Source: Whalleya microplaca
Lineage: Eukaryota > Ascomycota > Sordariomycetes > Xylariales > Xylariaceae
Direction: 5' to 3'
Assembly: GCA_022497155.1 (NCBI GenBank)
Contig: MU385743.1
Location: forward strand, 434,001 to 498,000
DNA length: 64,000 nucleotides
In this document: one piece after another, positions 46,813-58,543 of the stretch
Position numbering within the stretch: the stretch's first letter is position 1
How the letters are laid out: the number at the start of each line of letters is the position of its first letter
Translations under genes and position numbers: made by a program
Notes under the pieces: model-generated
Seen by the model: only the letters and a program-made list of their open reading frames with translations
Told to the model about the DNA's origin: nothing
Database searches by the model: none

Positions 46813-49108
46813 CTAAGGCAGCGAACTGACGATGGGCCCAAGAGTCTCAACTGGGAGCTTCGGGCACGCAGCCAAGCACTCCTTGACGCAAACCAAGATA
46901 CCATCAATGCCATTAGCCAAAGAGCACTTGGGTCCGCAGTTGCAACCGCCAAGCGGGGTTGGCAGGATACTCGGGAGAGACGTGATGGTAGGCAGCAGGG
47001 ACACGCGCGTGCTCGTGGGCAGCGATGGCAGAGACACCGGCAACTTCGACGGCAGCGGGACCGGAAGCGAGCCCGTGGGTAGAGGTGGTAGGGATACCGG
47101 CAGCTTGGATGGCAGGGGGACCGGAAGGTCTCCGAGCTGTTTCGGTACAATCACACCGCCACCTTCAGCCTTCAGACTCTTACATTCCTTCTTGCAGTGT
47201 CCGTCGCATTGGCTGACAGGGAATCCGATATCAGCGTTCTGGCACTTCTCGCCACAGTCGCTGAGGCAGCTCTCGTAGTCAACCGAGCCAGCACCAACGG
47301 CGGGACCAGTCAAAGGCGGGCTAGAAACCGGGACGCCGGCCTTGTCTCCGGCGTTGTCGTCATCTGCTGGAACGTTGGGTTTGCTGCCGCCAGTGAGACC
47401 TCCGAGATCAGGGATCAGCTGCTTGGGGACGAGGACGCCGCTGCCGGAGGCATACAGATCCTTGCACTCCTGCTTGCAGTGACCGTCACATTGAGTCACC
47501 GGGAAGCCGATGTCCGCGTTCTGGCACTTCTTACCACAATCGCTCAGACAGCTCTCGTAGTCGAGAGAACCGGCACCGACGGCGGGGCCCGTCAACGGGG
47601 GAGTGGTGGCTGGTACACCAGCCTTATCACCGGCGTTGTCGTCGTCAGCAGGGACGTTGGGTTTGCTGCCGCCGGTGAGACCTCCAAGATCAGGGATGAG
47701 CTGTCTGGGGAGAACGCCGCTACCCGATCCGGAAAGCCCTTCACAGGATGCCTTGCAGGCGCTATCGCACGTCGTGACGGGGAACCCGATGTCAGCGCCC
47801 TGGCACTTGTCATTGCAGTCGCTTAGACAGGCGTCGTAGTCGACACTTCCCGCACCGACCGCGGGGCCACTCAGCGTGCCGGCGGGGAGCGCGGTGACAT
47901 CGCCCTCGCGGGGGGTCGCGGGCTTGCCTCCGCCGGTGAGACCGCCGAGATCCGGGATCAGCTGCTTGGGAACGATGACGCCGGCGCCGGAGGCCGCGGC
48001 GTGCGTGCACGACTCCACGCAGTTGGTGTGGCACTGCGAGACGTCGAAGCCGATGTCCGCGCTCTGGCAGTGGTTGTCGCACTTCTTGGAGCACTCGTGG
48101 GCCGAGGAGCCGGCCTCCGGGATGGGTGCGGGTACCGGCACGGGGAGTGGGAGGAGCGAGGGCTTGACTGAGGGGAGCGAGACGGGGAGCGAAGGGAGCG
48201 AGCCCGGAATTGAGACGGGGAGCGAGGGTAAGGTGGGGATGGGGACCGTGGTCAGGAGCGGGAGCGAAGGCAGCCCGGACAGGGGAAGCTTGGGCGCGAT
48301 GCTCGGCAGCGCAGCGGGCAAGCTCACGGAGGGCAGACTCGGGAGCGGGACCGGCGGGGGCAGGAGGTCGCTTGGCTTGACGGGAAGCGTGGGGAGGGGG
48401 ACCAGCTGTCTCTTCTCGTGGTCGTTGATCGGGGTGACGCTGGCGATCTGGGGGCAGCTCTCGAGACAGGATTGCACGCAGAACACGATGTCCGGGGTGG
48501 CGCCCACACCGGCACACTGGGAGCCGCAGTCGCAGGCGATGCTGCTGGTCCTGATGGGAATGGGCACGCGGGTAGACGGGAAGTCTAGTTTGGTGGACAG
48601 GCTCGGCAAAGTCGGCTTGAGGCTGACGGAAGGCAGGAGCTCTCTCTTCTCCCCAGGAATAATGGTGGACAAGACGGACAAGTCGACGGTAGTCGACGTG
48701 CTGACAATGCCAGTGGGAGTCGACAAGTCAGACGCGAGGGTGCTGAGAGGGTCGGTGTCGACCTGTCGGCCAGCCATCTGCAAGATCGAGGCGAATTCAG
48801 TAGCCGAAGCGGTGGTAGCGATGATGGTGCTGCTGGCGGAATCCTGGCGCTTGACCTCCTGCTTGTGGTCCCGGCGGAGCATGCGAGCCATGACGTTTTC
48901 CATGGTCGTGGCATTGCGGTTCATAGCCATTGCCATGGACGTGCTGTTGCTGTGCGCCATGGCCGACGTGTTGCGAGCGGCCAGCTCATCTCGTGGCCTA
49001 GACGTGATCAGCTTGCGGACTGGGATTTCAGTATAGGGATTGAACTTACAAGATGGGCTTGGCCATGATGGCCGGGATAAGACCCACGAGAATGACGTTG
49101 CCGAACAT
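46813..49108 (-). CDS. Secreted protein with six cysteine modules and proline-rich linkers (747 aa)
   Basis: A signal peptide (MFGNVILVGLIPAIMA) encoded largely by a 59-base first exon (49108-49050) is joined by a 52-base intron to exon 48997-46813. The body holds six cysteine-rich modules. Four central ones (about residues 322-350, 410-438, 503-531 and 597-625) share C-x3-C-x3-C-x10-C-x3-C-x3-C around an ADIGFPV core, and are linked by a repeated block with QLIPDLGGLTGG and PADDDNAGDKAGVP. Two diverged modules, starting CDCGSQC and CNCGPKC, flank them. Long PSLP runs separate the parts. Dibasic KR sites occur before QDSASS, ELLPSV and QLVPLP. I know no named family; a wall-associated or peptide-precursor role is conceivable. 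Each module is probably a small disulphide-bonded domain. Confidence 0.8.
47182..48093 (-). repeat. Four tandem repeats of about 265-280 bp encoding six-cysteine modules
   Basis: Module starts are 88, 93 and 94 residues apart. The last two spacers are nearly identical over the whole repeat, including the PADDDNAGDKAGVP linker, whereas the first linker differs. The copy number therefore looks recently expanded. Confidence 0.85.
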
Positions 49109-50907
49109 CTTGATCTGCTGTGTTAGTACGACTTGTGAGGTTACCGGTTAGGTGGCTCCTCTTGTTTGCTGCTGCTCTTCTTCGCTGGTCTGCTTCTGCT
49201 GCGACCTGCTTGTCCTTGGCTATCAGGAACCAAACATCTTCGAAGGATCTACCATGATTTATAGACAATTGTTTACCGGGCCAGCCTCGAAGAATTCGCA
49301 AAGATTAGACGCCCAGGTTTTCCCTCGAAACACCAGACTTTGGCATCGCGTGCCGATCCAAACGTCCTCAGGGCAGGAAAATGCCATGTCGTGATTACTT
49401 CCGGTAGTGAGCGGCGGTCTTTTAAGACAGGCAATTCACCATGTGCAGTGGTGCATTGGCCGTTGTGAATTGCGTTGTCTCAGATAGCCGGCTCGCAAGC
49501 CGCATGTTCGGCTCCATTGCGAGACTTCCGGTGCACATCCATTCCATCGTTAACAAAATCGCCGATCGTCAAGCGGCCGTAATGATAGCAACATGGCAAC
49601 GACACGTCCCTGAGGAGTGCATGTGTCGAGCTTCAAGCTTCATGCTTCGAGCGTCAAGCAGGTTGGGGAAATCACTTTAGGGCTGTTGGGTTGGAAACCA
49701 AATTCAGCTTCTTCATCCGAAGCGTAGTTGTTCCAAACGACAACGAAGGGGCTACAGTATCATGACTGAGAGACATGAATTGAATCACTGACATCATATT
49801 CTATAGCGAGCTTTTATATCTCCCTACCTATATCGTTAAGAATTCCCTCGCAGAGCTTTTTGGCTTGCGAAGGAGACCTAAGTTGTCGAGGTGCATAATC
49901 AACACTTACCTAGTGGCGCATTGCGAGTCAGGTTATCGTGAGATTGCAACGTCAGCAAGAAACCACCACAAGGCAATAAGCCCAGGGACGAAGTCTGGGT
50001 CGAGATAGTGGCAGTCGAGGAAAGGGGCTTAGGCAGTGCAGTTTGAAAGTTCTCGACTATAGATTAAGCCCATCCCTTGAATCGAAGCTGAGAAAGACAG
50101 TATCGTCACATATCTACCAAGTGGGTATAGCTTCTTCTTTTAGAGTACTCGCATTTACACCGACAGCAGCCTTCAGTAGGTAATTATTTGCGCTCTAGAA
50201 AGCAACCACTGCCGTAGGGAGTAGTTCCGATTGGAGGCTTGTATGTAAATATGGAAAATCAATTACATCATATGAAGTAAACAGAGTATCCATCTTGTAT
50301 GCGATATTAGTCTAAATAAGATATAGAAGACTAGACTAGCGTCCCTATAGTCATTTATATCACCTTAACACTTCTCATAGGAAGTAGGTGGTTGCCTCAA
50401 CATTATAGGTCTAAAGGATGTTAGTGTCTATACCTGTTGCTGTGCGCCAATCAAGTCTAATTGAGAACGGATATATTTAGCAAAGTTTATTCTGACGTCT
50501 GCCAACATGAAAGCGTTTTTTAGTTTAGGCGTTATGCTGTGCTAAAAGCATTTAAGTTCACCCGCCATCACAGATCATTACCTACATCGACCTAACTTTT
50601 ACTGGACAGGCCATCATTGCTATCCATCCTATAGAAGCTAGGATTTTAGTCATTGGCAGATAGCTATGAATAAACACCTTGAGGGCTTATACCCATAGTA
50701 CGTCAGGTATATTTCATGAATGACGGCTAGCTTACCATGCAGCTGAGGAGTATGTAAGTTTGCCGGCAGCAAAATGCCTGACATATTATTTTCTCATGAG
50801 TATACACATTCGACCTCACTTTTGATATACCATTGTCGAATCTCTTCTATAAACAGAATCCCTGTGTAAAAATAAATTAAGGCACACGACTTACTCTCAT
50901 CGTCAAC
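49109..50907. other. Intergenic
   Basis: Promoter side of two genes pointing away from each other. From about 49700 the DNA is AT-rich. An open frame at 49441-49680 has a standard ATG but no recognisable sequence or splicing partner and is not called. Confidence 0.5.
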
Positions 50908-51535
50908 ATGCCTCACGGAAAAGGAATTGCCCTCCGCCTGATGGATTGGTTCGTCCGAGGCGCCCAATTCAGCTGCTCCGTTGTGATTTTGGGCATCTAC
51001 GGTTACTTCATCTCCATATTGAATAGCCATGGCCTTATGGTCGACAAATGGCTCCGCGCGGTCGTGGGAATAAGCGGCGGCGCGATCATCTACACCTTCG
51101 CGACTCTGGTGCTCCTCTGCTTCCTCGTCGGCCACCCCTTCGTCGCCACGGTGTCCACCTTCTTCGACATCATCTTCTTCGGCGGGTTCATATATATCGC
51201 GTACGCCAATCGCGGCGGCGCGAGGTCTTGCAATGCGTACGAGGATACGCCCATTGGCATGGGGAACGCGGACGATAGACTGGATAGCGCCAATGGGAGT
51301 TCTAGTTCTCCAACGTACAGATATGCCTGTCGGCTTGAGAAGGTCACCCTTGCACTCTCGATCATTGGGCTGTAAGTTTAGCGTGGCTGTAATCGTTCTT
51401 TTCTGATAATTCTGACCAATTGCTAGTCTTTTCTTCCTCTTCTCAATGATCGTGGAAGGGATGTTGGGCCGCCGTCGGCGCGCAGAGCAATGGGCCGCAA
51501 CTTCTAGCAACAGTTCTCAAAAGCGATGGTTTTAA
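50908..51535 (+). CDS. Four-pass MARVEL-like membrane protein (190 aa)
   Basis: Exons are 50908-51371 and 51427-51535, spliced inside the last helix (SIIGL|FFLFSMIVEG). Four hydrophobic segments can be counted: FSCSVVILGIYGYFISIL, AVVGISGGAIIYTFATLVLL with CFLVGHPFVATV (second and third), and the spliced terminal one. A polar loop with NADDRLDSANGSSSS separates helices three and four. The size and spacing match fungal MARVEL-domain proteins, a family associated with membrane apposition and plasma-membrane subdomains. The short cytoplasmic tail is basic (GRRRRAEQW). The start sits in good context (CGTCAACATG). No neighbour suggests a specific role. Confidence 0.75.
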
Positions 51536-53014
51536 TGGCTTCACGCGTCACGACTATCGTGAGGATGGAATTCCATCGTGTTATGGCTTAAACCCACCAC
51601 TTTGGTTTAATTGGCGAATGACGCCACCTGTGGGAACTCCGTTGGTTATGGCTTTCTGCATGGAACTAGGAAACTTTCAGACCGCCTCACCCGATATGGG
51701 TGGCCGCAATCAGTTGACCGCCGCCCCTAGCCGGGGCTTCGGCACGGAATTCTCGTGGGGACAACTGTCCATGCCGGACGCGTTTGGCGTTGATGGCAAT
51801 CGCGTCAGGTTTGGTTCCGATGTATTATCTTGCTGTAAAATTATGTGGCTTAGTAATCTTTTACATGAAATTGAGGCGGAGTTGAGCTTCTACTCGACTA
51901 TCGAATTTCACACGAACCTAGGGTTACCTAAGAATAGATATTCGTCCCACGTCAGTGATATACTTCTATTAGGTGGCTAAGGTTCTGAAACATTGACACG
52001 TTATTTCCCACAGTCACCTAAGCAAACGTCACCAGCCAAAGATTTTCAAGAACCAAACTGGCCTGATAAATGCATATAAAAGAAGGCTGAGCGGCTGATG
52101 TCCTATACAATACCTAGAATCGGAAGGTAAAATGAGACTGGCCAACCTGGTGACAAGCCATCAAGGAGATATAATCTTCGGCTAGGTATCATCGTATTGC
52201 ATTTAACGGTGTGAAGAATCCATATATTATATCCCGAACGAGAAACGAATGATCCAAATAGGACAACTGCAGACCGTTATGATGTATGTAGACACAAATG
52301 GAAAGTAGCTCCTGAAGAGAGACAGACACCGAGTCTGGACCTGTCAGAGCCTGTCCTGCCTGTCAAAGCTGGGGCAGTTGGGGGAGGTGGGAGATCCAGC
52401 CCCACACGAGCTTAATTAGTGGTCCAAGCTCCCTTAGCTCCCGCATCTCCCCTGCCCCTCGGCCTGTCTGCCCCTCACCCACTTCCCTTCGGGCACTCAT
52501 GAGGTACTTGATCGACTATGATGAGTCGTACAGTCTCTACCTATCTATGACATTTCTTAATGAAAATAATACAGAATTACGTACTTTGGCATGGCCTGTA
52601 ATTAAAGCAATATTTGAATTTTGAAAGAATTAATCCTCCGCCTTTTCACTCCCCTGTCGACCCTGTTGGAGGCTAGGTAGATCTAGTACATACGAAATAG
52701 TACCTATGGTTATGTACAACTTTTTAGTGGGACACCTTTTTTATCCCGCGCCGGCCGCGGTGGTTGGGCCGCCAGCCTTCACAATTCTACATACAGCACC
52801 ACATCCACTCTGCCACTTCACACAGCCAGCCTCTCCATTCTGCGACTATGAAGAAAACTGCCGCCAGCAGGAATTTTATTCTTAGTCTTTCCCATCATGC
52901 ATTCCTCAAACCTGCACCTGCAAGAAGCCATCTGTTGTGCGACTAATTGGCGTTACCTAACTGGACCAGTTTAGCCGCAAGTCTTAGTCGCAAGTCTAAG
53001 TCCCAAGTCTAAGT
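51536..53014. other. Intergenic
   Basis: About 1.5 kb without a supportable gene. An open frame of 120 codons at 51618-51980 has no recognised content. A C-rich segment (52380-52500) resembles promoter DNA. The last 39 bases are a threefold repeat abutting the next start codon, listed separately. Confidence 0.5.
52976..53014 (+). repeat. Three tandem 13-bp units directly before a start codon
   Basis: Units cgcaagtcttagt, cgcaagtctaagt and cccaagtctaagt run without gap and end exactly at the base before the ATG of the DUF3433 gene. Each contains AAGTCT(A/T)AGT. Confidence 0.9.
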
Positions 53015-55913
53015 ATGAACTACGAAAACCTCGACTTGGACTACGTCGACCCCAATCGTATGTCCATGCTGCCCATTCTGCGAATCACTTCATGATAAGC
53101 TTACTCTTGTTGGTTATGTAGGACTATTTCCACCGGACAGACCCGACACCTCAACGTCCACCATCACTCAGGAGCCGACGACGGCATCACAGGTCACGAT
53201 TCTGCACGACCCCAGGCTCGTGGACACCAGACTCGAGCCTGGCTGGGCTATGAATCAGGGGACACCATCCCCTTCGACTCATCCCAGTGATCTTCCCTAC
53301 GGGGCAACGCCACCTCCAGCTCCAACACCTCCCTCTGCACCATCTGAACCTGAACTCTATGGGCCCGACCGTCTCTTTGGCTACCAGTCTGCCACAGACG
53401 AGAATGCGAGTCGCTCGCTGATACCCAGCCCCGCCATACGCATCGACCAGCCGCAGACAATTCCAATGGCCTTTCCTCAGGACGCTTTATTTATGAGGGA
53501 CTTCAAAGACGATTTAACAAGGGCTGCTGGCGTAGTCACTCCTGGAGTCGACGATGGCCCCTATATCCGATACGCTTTGGATGCCCTGACCCGTAGTCGC
53601 CATGATAGTCGAGATTTGTCGGGGCTTCGGTCATCTTATAGTGACGAATCATTTCGTCCCAGGCACCACTTCACGCCTATCGCGGGCCCCAGTCGCTTTG
53701 AGCCTCCTCCCGAGGCCCGTCTGCCGCCTGAGGTTAGCAGAGATGACGATGCGATTCCGAGTGCCTGGAATTTCACCCCTTCCAATTCTACATCTACACC
53801 AAGCCCCCTGACGGCCGAGGAAGAGCTCCAGGCAAGACGGATGCGTCGAGAGGAGTTGAGAAAGCTCTTCCCAGGCGACCCTCAGATGTATGAAGGCTGG
53901 AAGATGGATACACTTCAGCGCGATCGTATTCTTCGTCCATCCTCTCCTGACGTGGTTGAACGTCCCCCTGAACGCACCCTTCCGAGGAACGCCGAGCATT
54001 GGGTGGCTCAGCCTGACACGTTTGCTGACCTGGAGAAGGCTCAACACCCTCACCGTGCCCCTCCCCTGACGTTCAAACCCTGGATATTACGATCGCAATC
54101 TTTGTTGCTATTTATGACGCTATGTATATTGATGATTGCCGCTTTGATATTTTGCGCTGTCTATTCCGCCAGCCACCATGGATTTACGAAGTATGCCGGT
54201 ACGATCTACGGTGGCCAATATTTTCTGTTTCGGATTTTGCCACAGCTATTGGCAGCTGTGATGCTTATTTATGCGCAATGTGTTGTTACAGCGGCGTTCC
54301 GTGTTTTGCCGTTTTCCATGATGGCCTCTGATGACCGCCAGCAACGGCGCAATACTGTTTTTCTGCCTTTATACCCCAAGTCGTTTCTCTGGCCGCAGCT
54401 TGTTGGCAGCTGGAACATCTGGATACCCATATTCAATGTTTGGCTTTTGAATTTCACGGTTCCGCTGCAAAGCAGCCTTTTCACCGTCATACTTGTGGAC
54501 GGTACCTGGACGTGGGCCACCGTGCAGGGTGTGGCGTGGACGCTGGTGGCACTGTATGTGTCTTTGCTTTTGTCGCTAGTCGTCGTATTCGTCACTTGGC
54601 GCCACCGGAGGACCGGGATGATGAGAGGTTGGGACCTCCGGACTCTCGCGGATATTATCTTTCTTGTGTCTCAGAGCAACTCGTTGCCGCAATACCGCGG
54701 GCTCGAGAAGACTGCGAAACGGCGAAAGATGAGGCGGAATCTCAGTGGCACTGCTGAGAGGCTCGGCTATTGGTTTGCCCCTGAAGCCCCCGAAAACGAG
54801 ACGTGGTACGGTATTGGAGTCCCTACCAGTGAACATGACCTCGAAGTTGAGAAGATGGACAACGAGGATTGGGCCAATCGACGGCAAGAAGGAGCCCCAT
54901 CAGTCGCATCATCCGAAGCCGGCGATCCACCCAGCGCCCTTAGCATACGTGGTCGTTATCTTCCGTGGTGTTTCCGCGACAACCAGCTTGTTATTTTCAC
55001 CGTCGCATGCACCCTTCTCTTGATCGCTCTCTTCGCCGTTTCGTTCGCCCACCCGACTGATGTGCGCAATGGCTTCCTTCCCGGTGTCAGCTCTGGGCCT
55101 ACCGCCGGCGCCTTCTCCCCCGCCGATTTCCTCTACTCTTTCGTCCCTTCGCTCATCGGCATGATATTCTTCCTCCTGTTTCAGTCTCTAGATCTCACTC
55201 TACGCATCCTGACCCCGTGGGGAGAGCTTGCCCGCCCGGAGGGTTCACGGGCAGAGAAATCGCTTCTTCTGGATTATCCTGCATGTCTGCCGTTCCAGGT
55301 GACATACAAGGCCCTCAGGAACAGGCATTGGCGTGTTGCTTTCGTGTCTCTACTATCCACACTGCTCATCCTGGTGCCCGTACTAGCCGGCGGCATATTC
55401 CTAGCCCTAACAACCCCCTCCGGCATCGTGCGCATGTTCCCCAACATCCCCACCTTCGCGATCGTGCTCTCCCTGCTCATCCTCTACGTCTTAGCCCTGA
55501 TCGCCCTGATCCCCGCGCGCAAGCAGTTCCGGCTGCCCCACGCCGTCACCTGCCCGGCCGAAGTCCTGAGCTTCTGCTGCAACGAGCAGCTGCGCACGGA
55601 CGCCGCCTTCGACTTCGACCGCGTGGGCGAGCACGCCGAGCTGCGCGCGCAGCTCGACGCGGGCCGCGACTGGCACCGCCAGGGCCGCTGGACTTTTGGT
55701 TCCGGGCGCAATGACGACGAGAGGCTCGGCATCAAGCGGCTCTCGCGGTACACGGTCAACCCGAAGAGGCTGCGCGCGTACGATCAGAGGGTCCGCGGAG
55801 GCGGCGGGCGGCTTGGCTCGGCGGAGGCGGCGGGGTCGGCGAGTGTTGAGGAGGGGGGGAAGCCGAGGAGCCCGCTGCCGTATGGGAGTCGGGAGTTGTT
55901 CGGGCGGTGCTGA
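53015..55913 (+). CDS. DUF3433-type multi-pass membrane protein (944 aa)
   Basis: A short first exon (53015-53057, MNYENLDLDYVDPN) is followed by exon 53122-55913 in phase. The first 280 residues are Pro/Ser-rich and hydrophilic. Membrane segments begin around residue 300 with SLLLFMTLCILMIAALIFCA. Two similar halves are visible, each starting with LKPW- or LPWCF-like motifs (FKPWILRSQSLLLFM and YLPWCFRDNQLVIFT) before a cluster of helices, and each followed by hydrophilic segments. This internal duplication is the signature of the fungal DUF3433 family, whose biochemical role is unknown. The C-terminus (RYTVNPKRLRAYDQRVRGGG) is basic and Gly-rich. About ten membrane helices in total are expected. 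The G+C-rich 3' end matches neither neighbour and may be simple codon bias. Confidence 0.85.
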
Positions 55914-56094
55914 GCTGATCAGGGGTTGGGGGTGATCCCTTTTTTGGAAAAAGATATTTGCTCTTCCATCTGCGTTCTGCATTTTTAGATTTTGGTTTAA
56001 AGATCGATCTTTGGTTATTTACGTACAAACACTGCATAGGGGGAGCGAGTTGAGTTGCTAATGGGGCTGTACAGTACGACTACACGGAACGGAT

Positions 56095-56195
56095 TACGGG
56101 TTTATGGGTTACGGATTACGGGTTATGGGCTACGGGTTATGGCGAATCATGGTTTATGGTAATAACGGCTTATGGCTTATGGATTACGGCGTTTT
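56095..56195 (+). repeat. Degenerate TTACGG/TTATGG array
   Basis: Some ten copies of TTACGG or TTATGG, spaced by G, GG or GA, stand within about 100 bases. They resemble telomere-type hexamers with altered third and fourth bases. Located about 180 bases after the stop of the DUF3433 gene. Confidence 0.7.
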
Positions 56196-56282
56196 ATGGA
56201 TACGAACTTATGAGGGCGTTACGAGATTGGGGATCCGGACTTGTTTCTTGCACAGAAAGACGCACTTTTACGATTCTATGAG

Positions 56283-56285
<3 letters not shown>

Positions 56286-56318
<33 letters not shown>
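56286..56318 (+). repeat. AG dinucleotide microsatellite
   Basis: Sixteen or so consecutive AG units. Confidence 0.9.
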
Positions 56319-56320
<2 letters not shown>

Positions 56321-58419
56321 AGTAGCAGCGATTGCGTTTATAGAGCTTGTTTAATTTGATTGGGTGTGTGTCTGGATTTGCTATAGAAGTTTGGATGTTT
56401 GGTGTCACGTATGGATTGGTTGCGTGTGTCTATGTGGAAAGTATGCACTTGGAGAGGTGGTGCTGGTGAGTTTAGATACAGAATTAGACTTGGATGTTGA
56501 GTCCGTTTGTGTGCTGGAAATGTTCTAGACGAGAATTATTCTAAATGTGAAGCATTTCAGATAAGAAGTCGTGGTGACTGACTAGTGACCTAACATCCCA
56601 TCCGTGCACCGCATCAGCTAGCACGAGATACCAAGCTATCGATCTTATCATTTATTTTCGTAGATTTCTAGGACGTGAATCGTCGAGTGGTAGCGCTAAA
56701 CGTATACACACTATCATAGTTGTGACAATATCTCCCTCGGAGATTAGGCGTGGTGTATACGTGTAACACGAAAGTTATCTATTTGCTGGGTTTAATTTCC
56801 GTGCTGGGGAATATCCGTAGTTGCTTTGTCTTATACTAATATCACAGGTGTTGGAGATTAAACTCTGAACATGTTTAACTTGAACTAATATTACTTTTGC
56901 AAGTTGAATTTTGGATTTTGTGAGAGGAAGGCTGTGAAGTTTTTGAGTTTAGATGCTGTATGTTTCTGCATACACACTGCCATTGGTGGGGGGATACCAT
57001 ATGGTGTTGGCTTCCCATCAGTCTATCTTTTTGAACTACACGATGAAGTAAGTCTTAGGTTTTGGTTCTGCAGCATTATCGATTCCTCTAGAGCCGAATC
57101 TTTCTTCAGGATCATGAATTGGATCAAGATGATCAGTAAATTATAGGCCAGACCTAGGTACTAGAAAAGGTACCTCTGCATATATCATGATAACACATTC
57201 TAGTCACGAAGCAAAAGACACAAAGTTTGTTCAAACGCATACTCTCGTCTTATAAGTGTAGTTCCACTACATGATTGGTAGCGAGGTCGTTGCACAACAA
57301 TCACTAGTTTCCTTACACTTAGACATACACCACTTTCGACTTTAAGCATCTAGAGGTATCAATTGAATCATTTTATTTGCATCGGTCTATTCGATTTTAA
57401 GTTACGGTAAATAGCCTTTAATCGTCCGGCCAAAGTGCTGTCGACTGTGTTTAGTTACTGTCACATATTTGCTAGTCTGCAAAAGCAACCTCAGTTCATT
57501 GGTCACCCGATCCGAAACAGCAACAGAAAGAGACAAGACCGAAGGATTCAATTTCACATTCCGAGTCCTTCCTTCTGATGTCGGGATGCGTCTCGTTACA
57601 CCATCTCCGAAACGCTCTCGGCACCACCTACTTCACCCTGGGGGGCTGACGTCCACGAAGTTCCGGCCCCGACCCGAGACTCTGGATCCATTCCACGGAA
57701 CGAGGAACAAACGACGAAATGACGCCAGAACTACATCAGCAGCTCGCGTAAACCATTTTTAGGAACCTGCACCGCTGGAATCTACAGGCCCGGATCATCA
57801 TCACCGTAATGCGATGTTGGGTTCTCGGGAGGTTCCAACGCGTCCCAGAGAAATCGCTCTCTGTTCTGGAACCGACATACACGTGTGGTGTGTGTAGGCG
57901 TCGCGGTCCCAGTTGGTCGCCATATAGCGAGGCTCATCTGCAGGCTCCGCTCCGCTGTTCTGCGTGATTTCTATCTATAGTCGACATTGTTCTCTGTAGA
58001 ATGTTCGGCGAAATATGAAACCAACTGCCAAGGCCTAGGTGCAGCTACCAACATATTGACTGCATCGGCCTTGGTACGCTGTAGGTAAATCCAGTGCAAT
58101 GCGCATTGAGAAGAGATCAGGTGCTAGTTGTAAGGAGATAAACCTCCATATAGGGTTGTCGAATGTGTGACTAGTGAAAGGACAAACTTCACCAAAAGGG
58201 TGTGAAGGGAGAGAGGATGTCTGTCGTGAGGGGTTAGAGATAGGAAGAGTTCTTGAAGTTCCCTTGCCAAACCCAGTTTCGTTTTACACTCTAGACCTAT
58301 CTTTTTTCTGCTCGCCCTGGCAACTTTATGGATCTGGTAAGACTACCTTGTTTGAGAATGGATTATACGAGATACGTGTGTAAACTTCGGAATTGGTCCT
58401 GAAATAGTATAGGTAAGCA

Positions 58420-58543
58420 GTGAAATCCTGCTGCTAGGGTTGAAATACCTGAGGTTCTTGGTGGATTGAACCCTAGTGTTTATGCCGTTCAAAATAGATT
58501 CGATCTACGCCTGCGAATAAATTGTAAGCACAGCAGGATTCAC
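58420..58543. repeat. Nested imperfect inverted repeats
   Basis: An outer pair GTGAAATCCTGCTG (58420-58433) and CAGCAGGATTCAC (58531-58543) can pair over 13 bases with one bulge. Next to the left arm, CTAGGGTT (58434-58441) pairs with AACCCTAG (58469-58476). A partly similar block, ctgctaggg...tacctga, recurs near 58679. The layout recalls a miniature inverted-repeat element or a structured RNA, but no target-site duplication was established. Confidence 0.45.

Noticed and set aside
47876..49036. Open frame of 386 codons on the plus strand
   Set aside because: Antisense to the six-cysteine-module gene, whose repeats and signal peptide make the minus strand the coding one.
51618..51980. 120-codon open frame after the MARVEL-like gene
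   Set aside because: No recognisable sequence, no promoter signs, and it follows directly on a likely 3' UTR.
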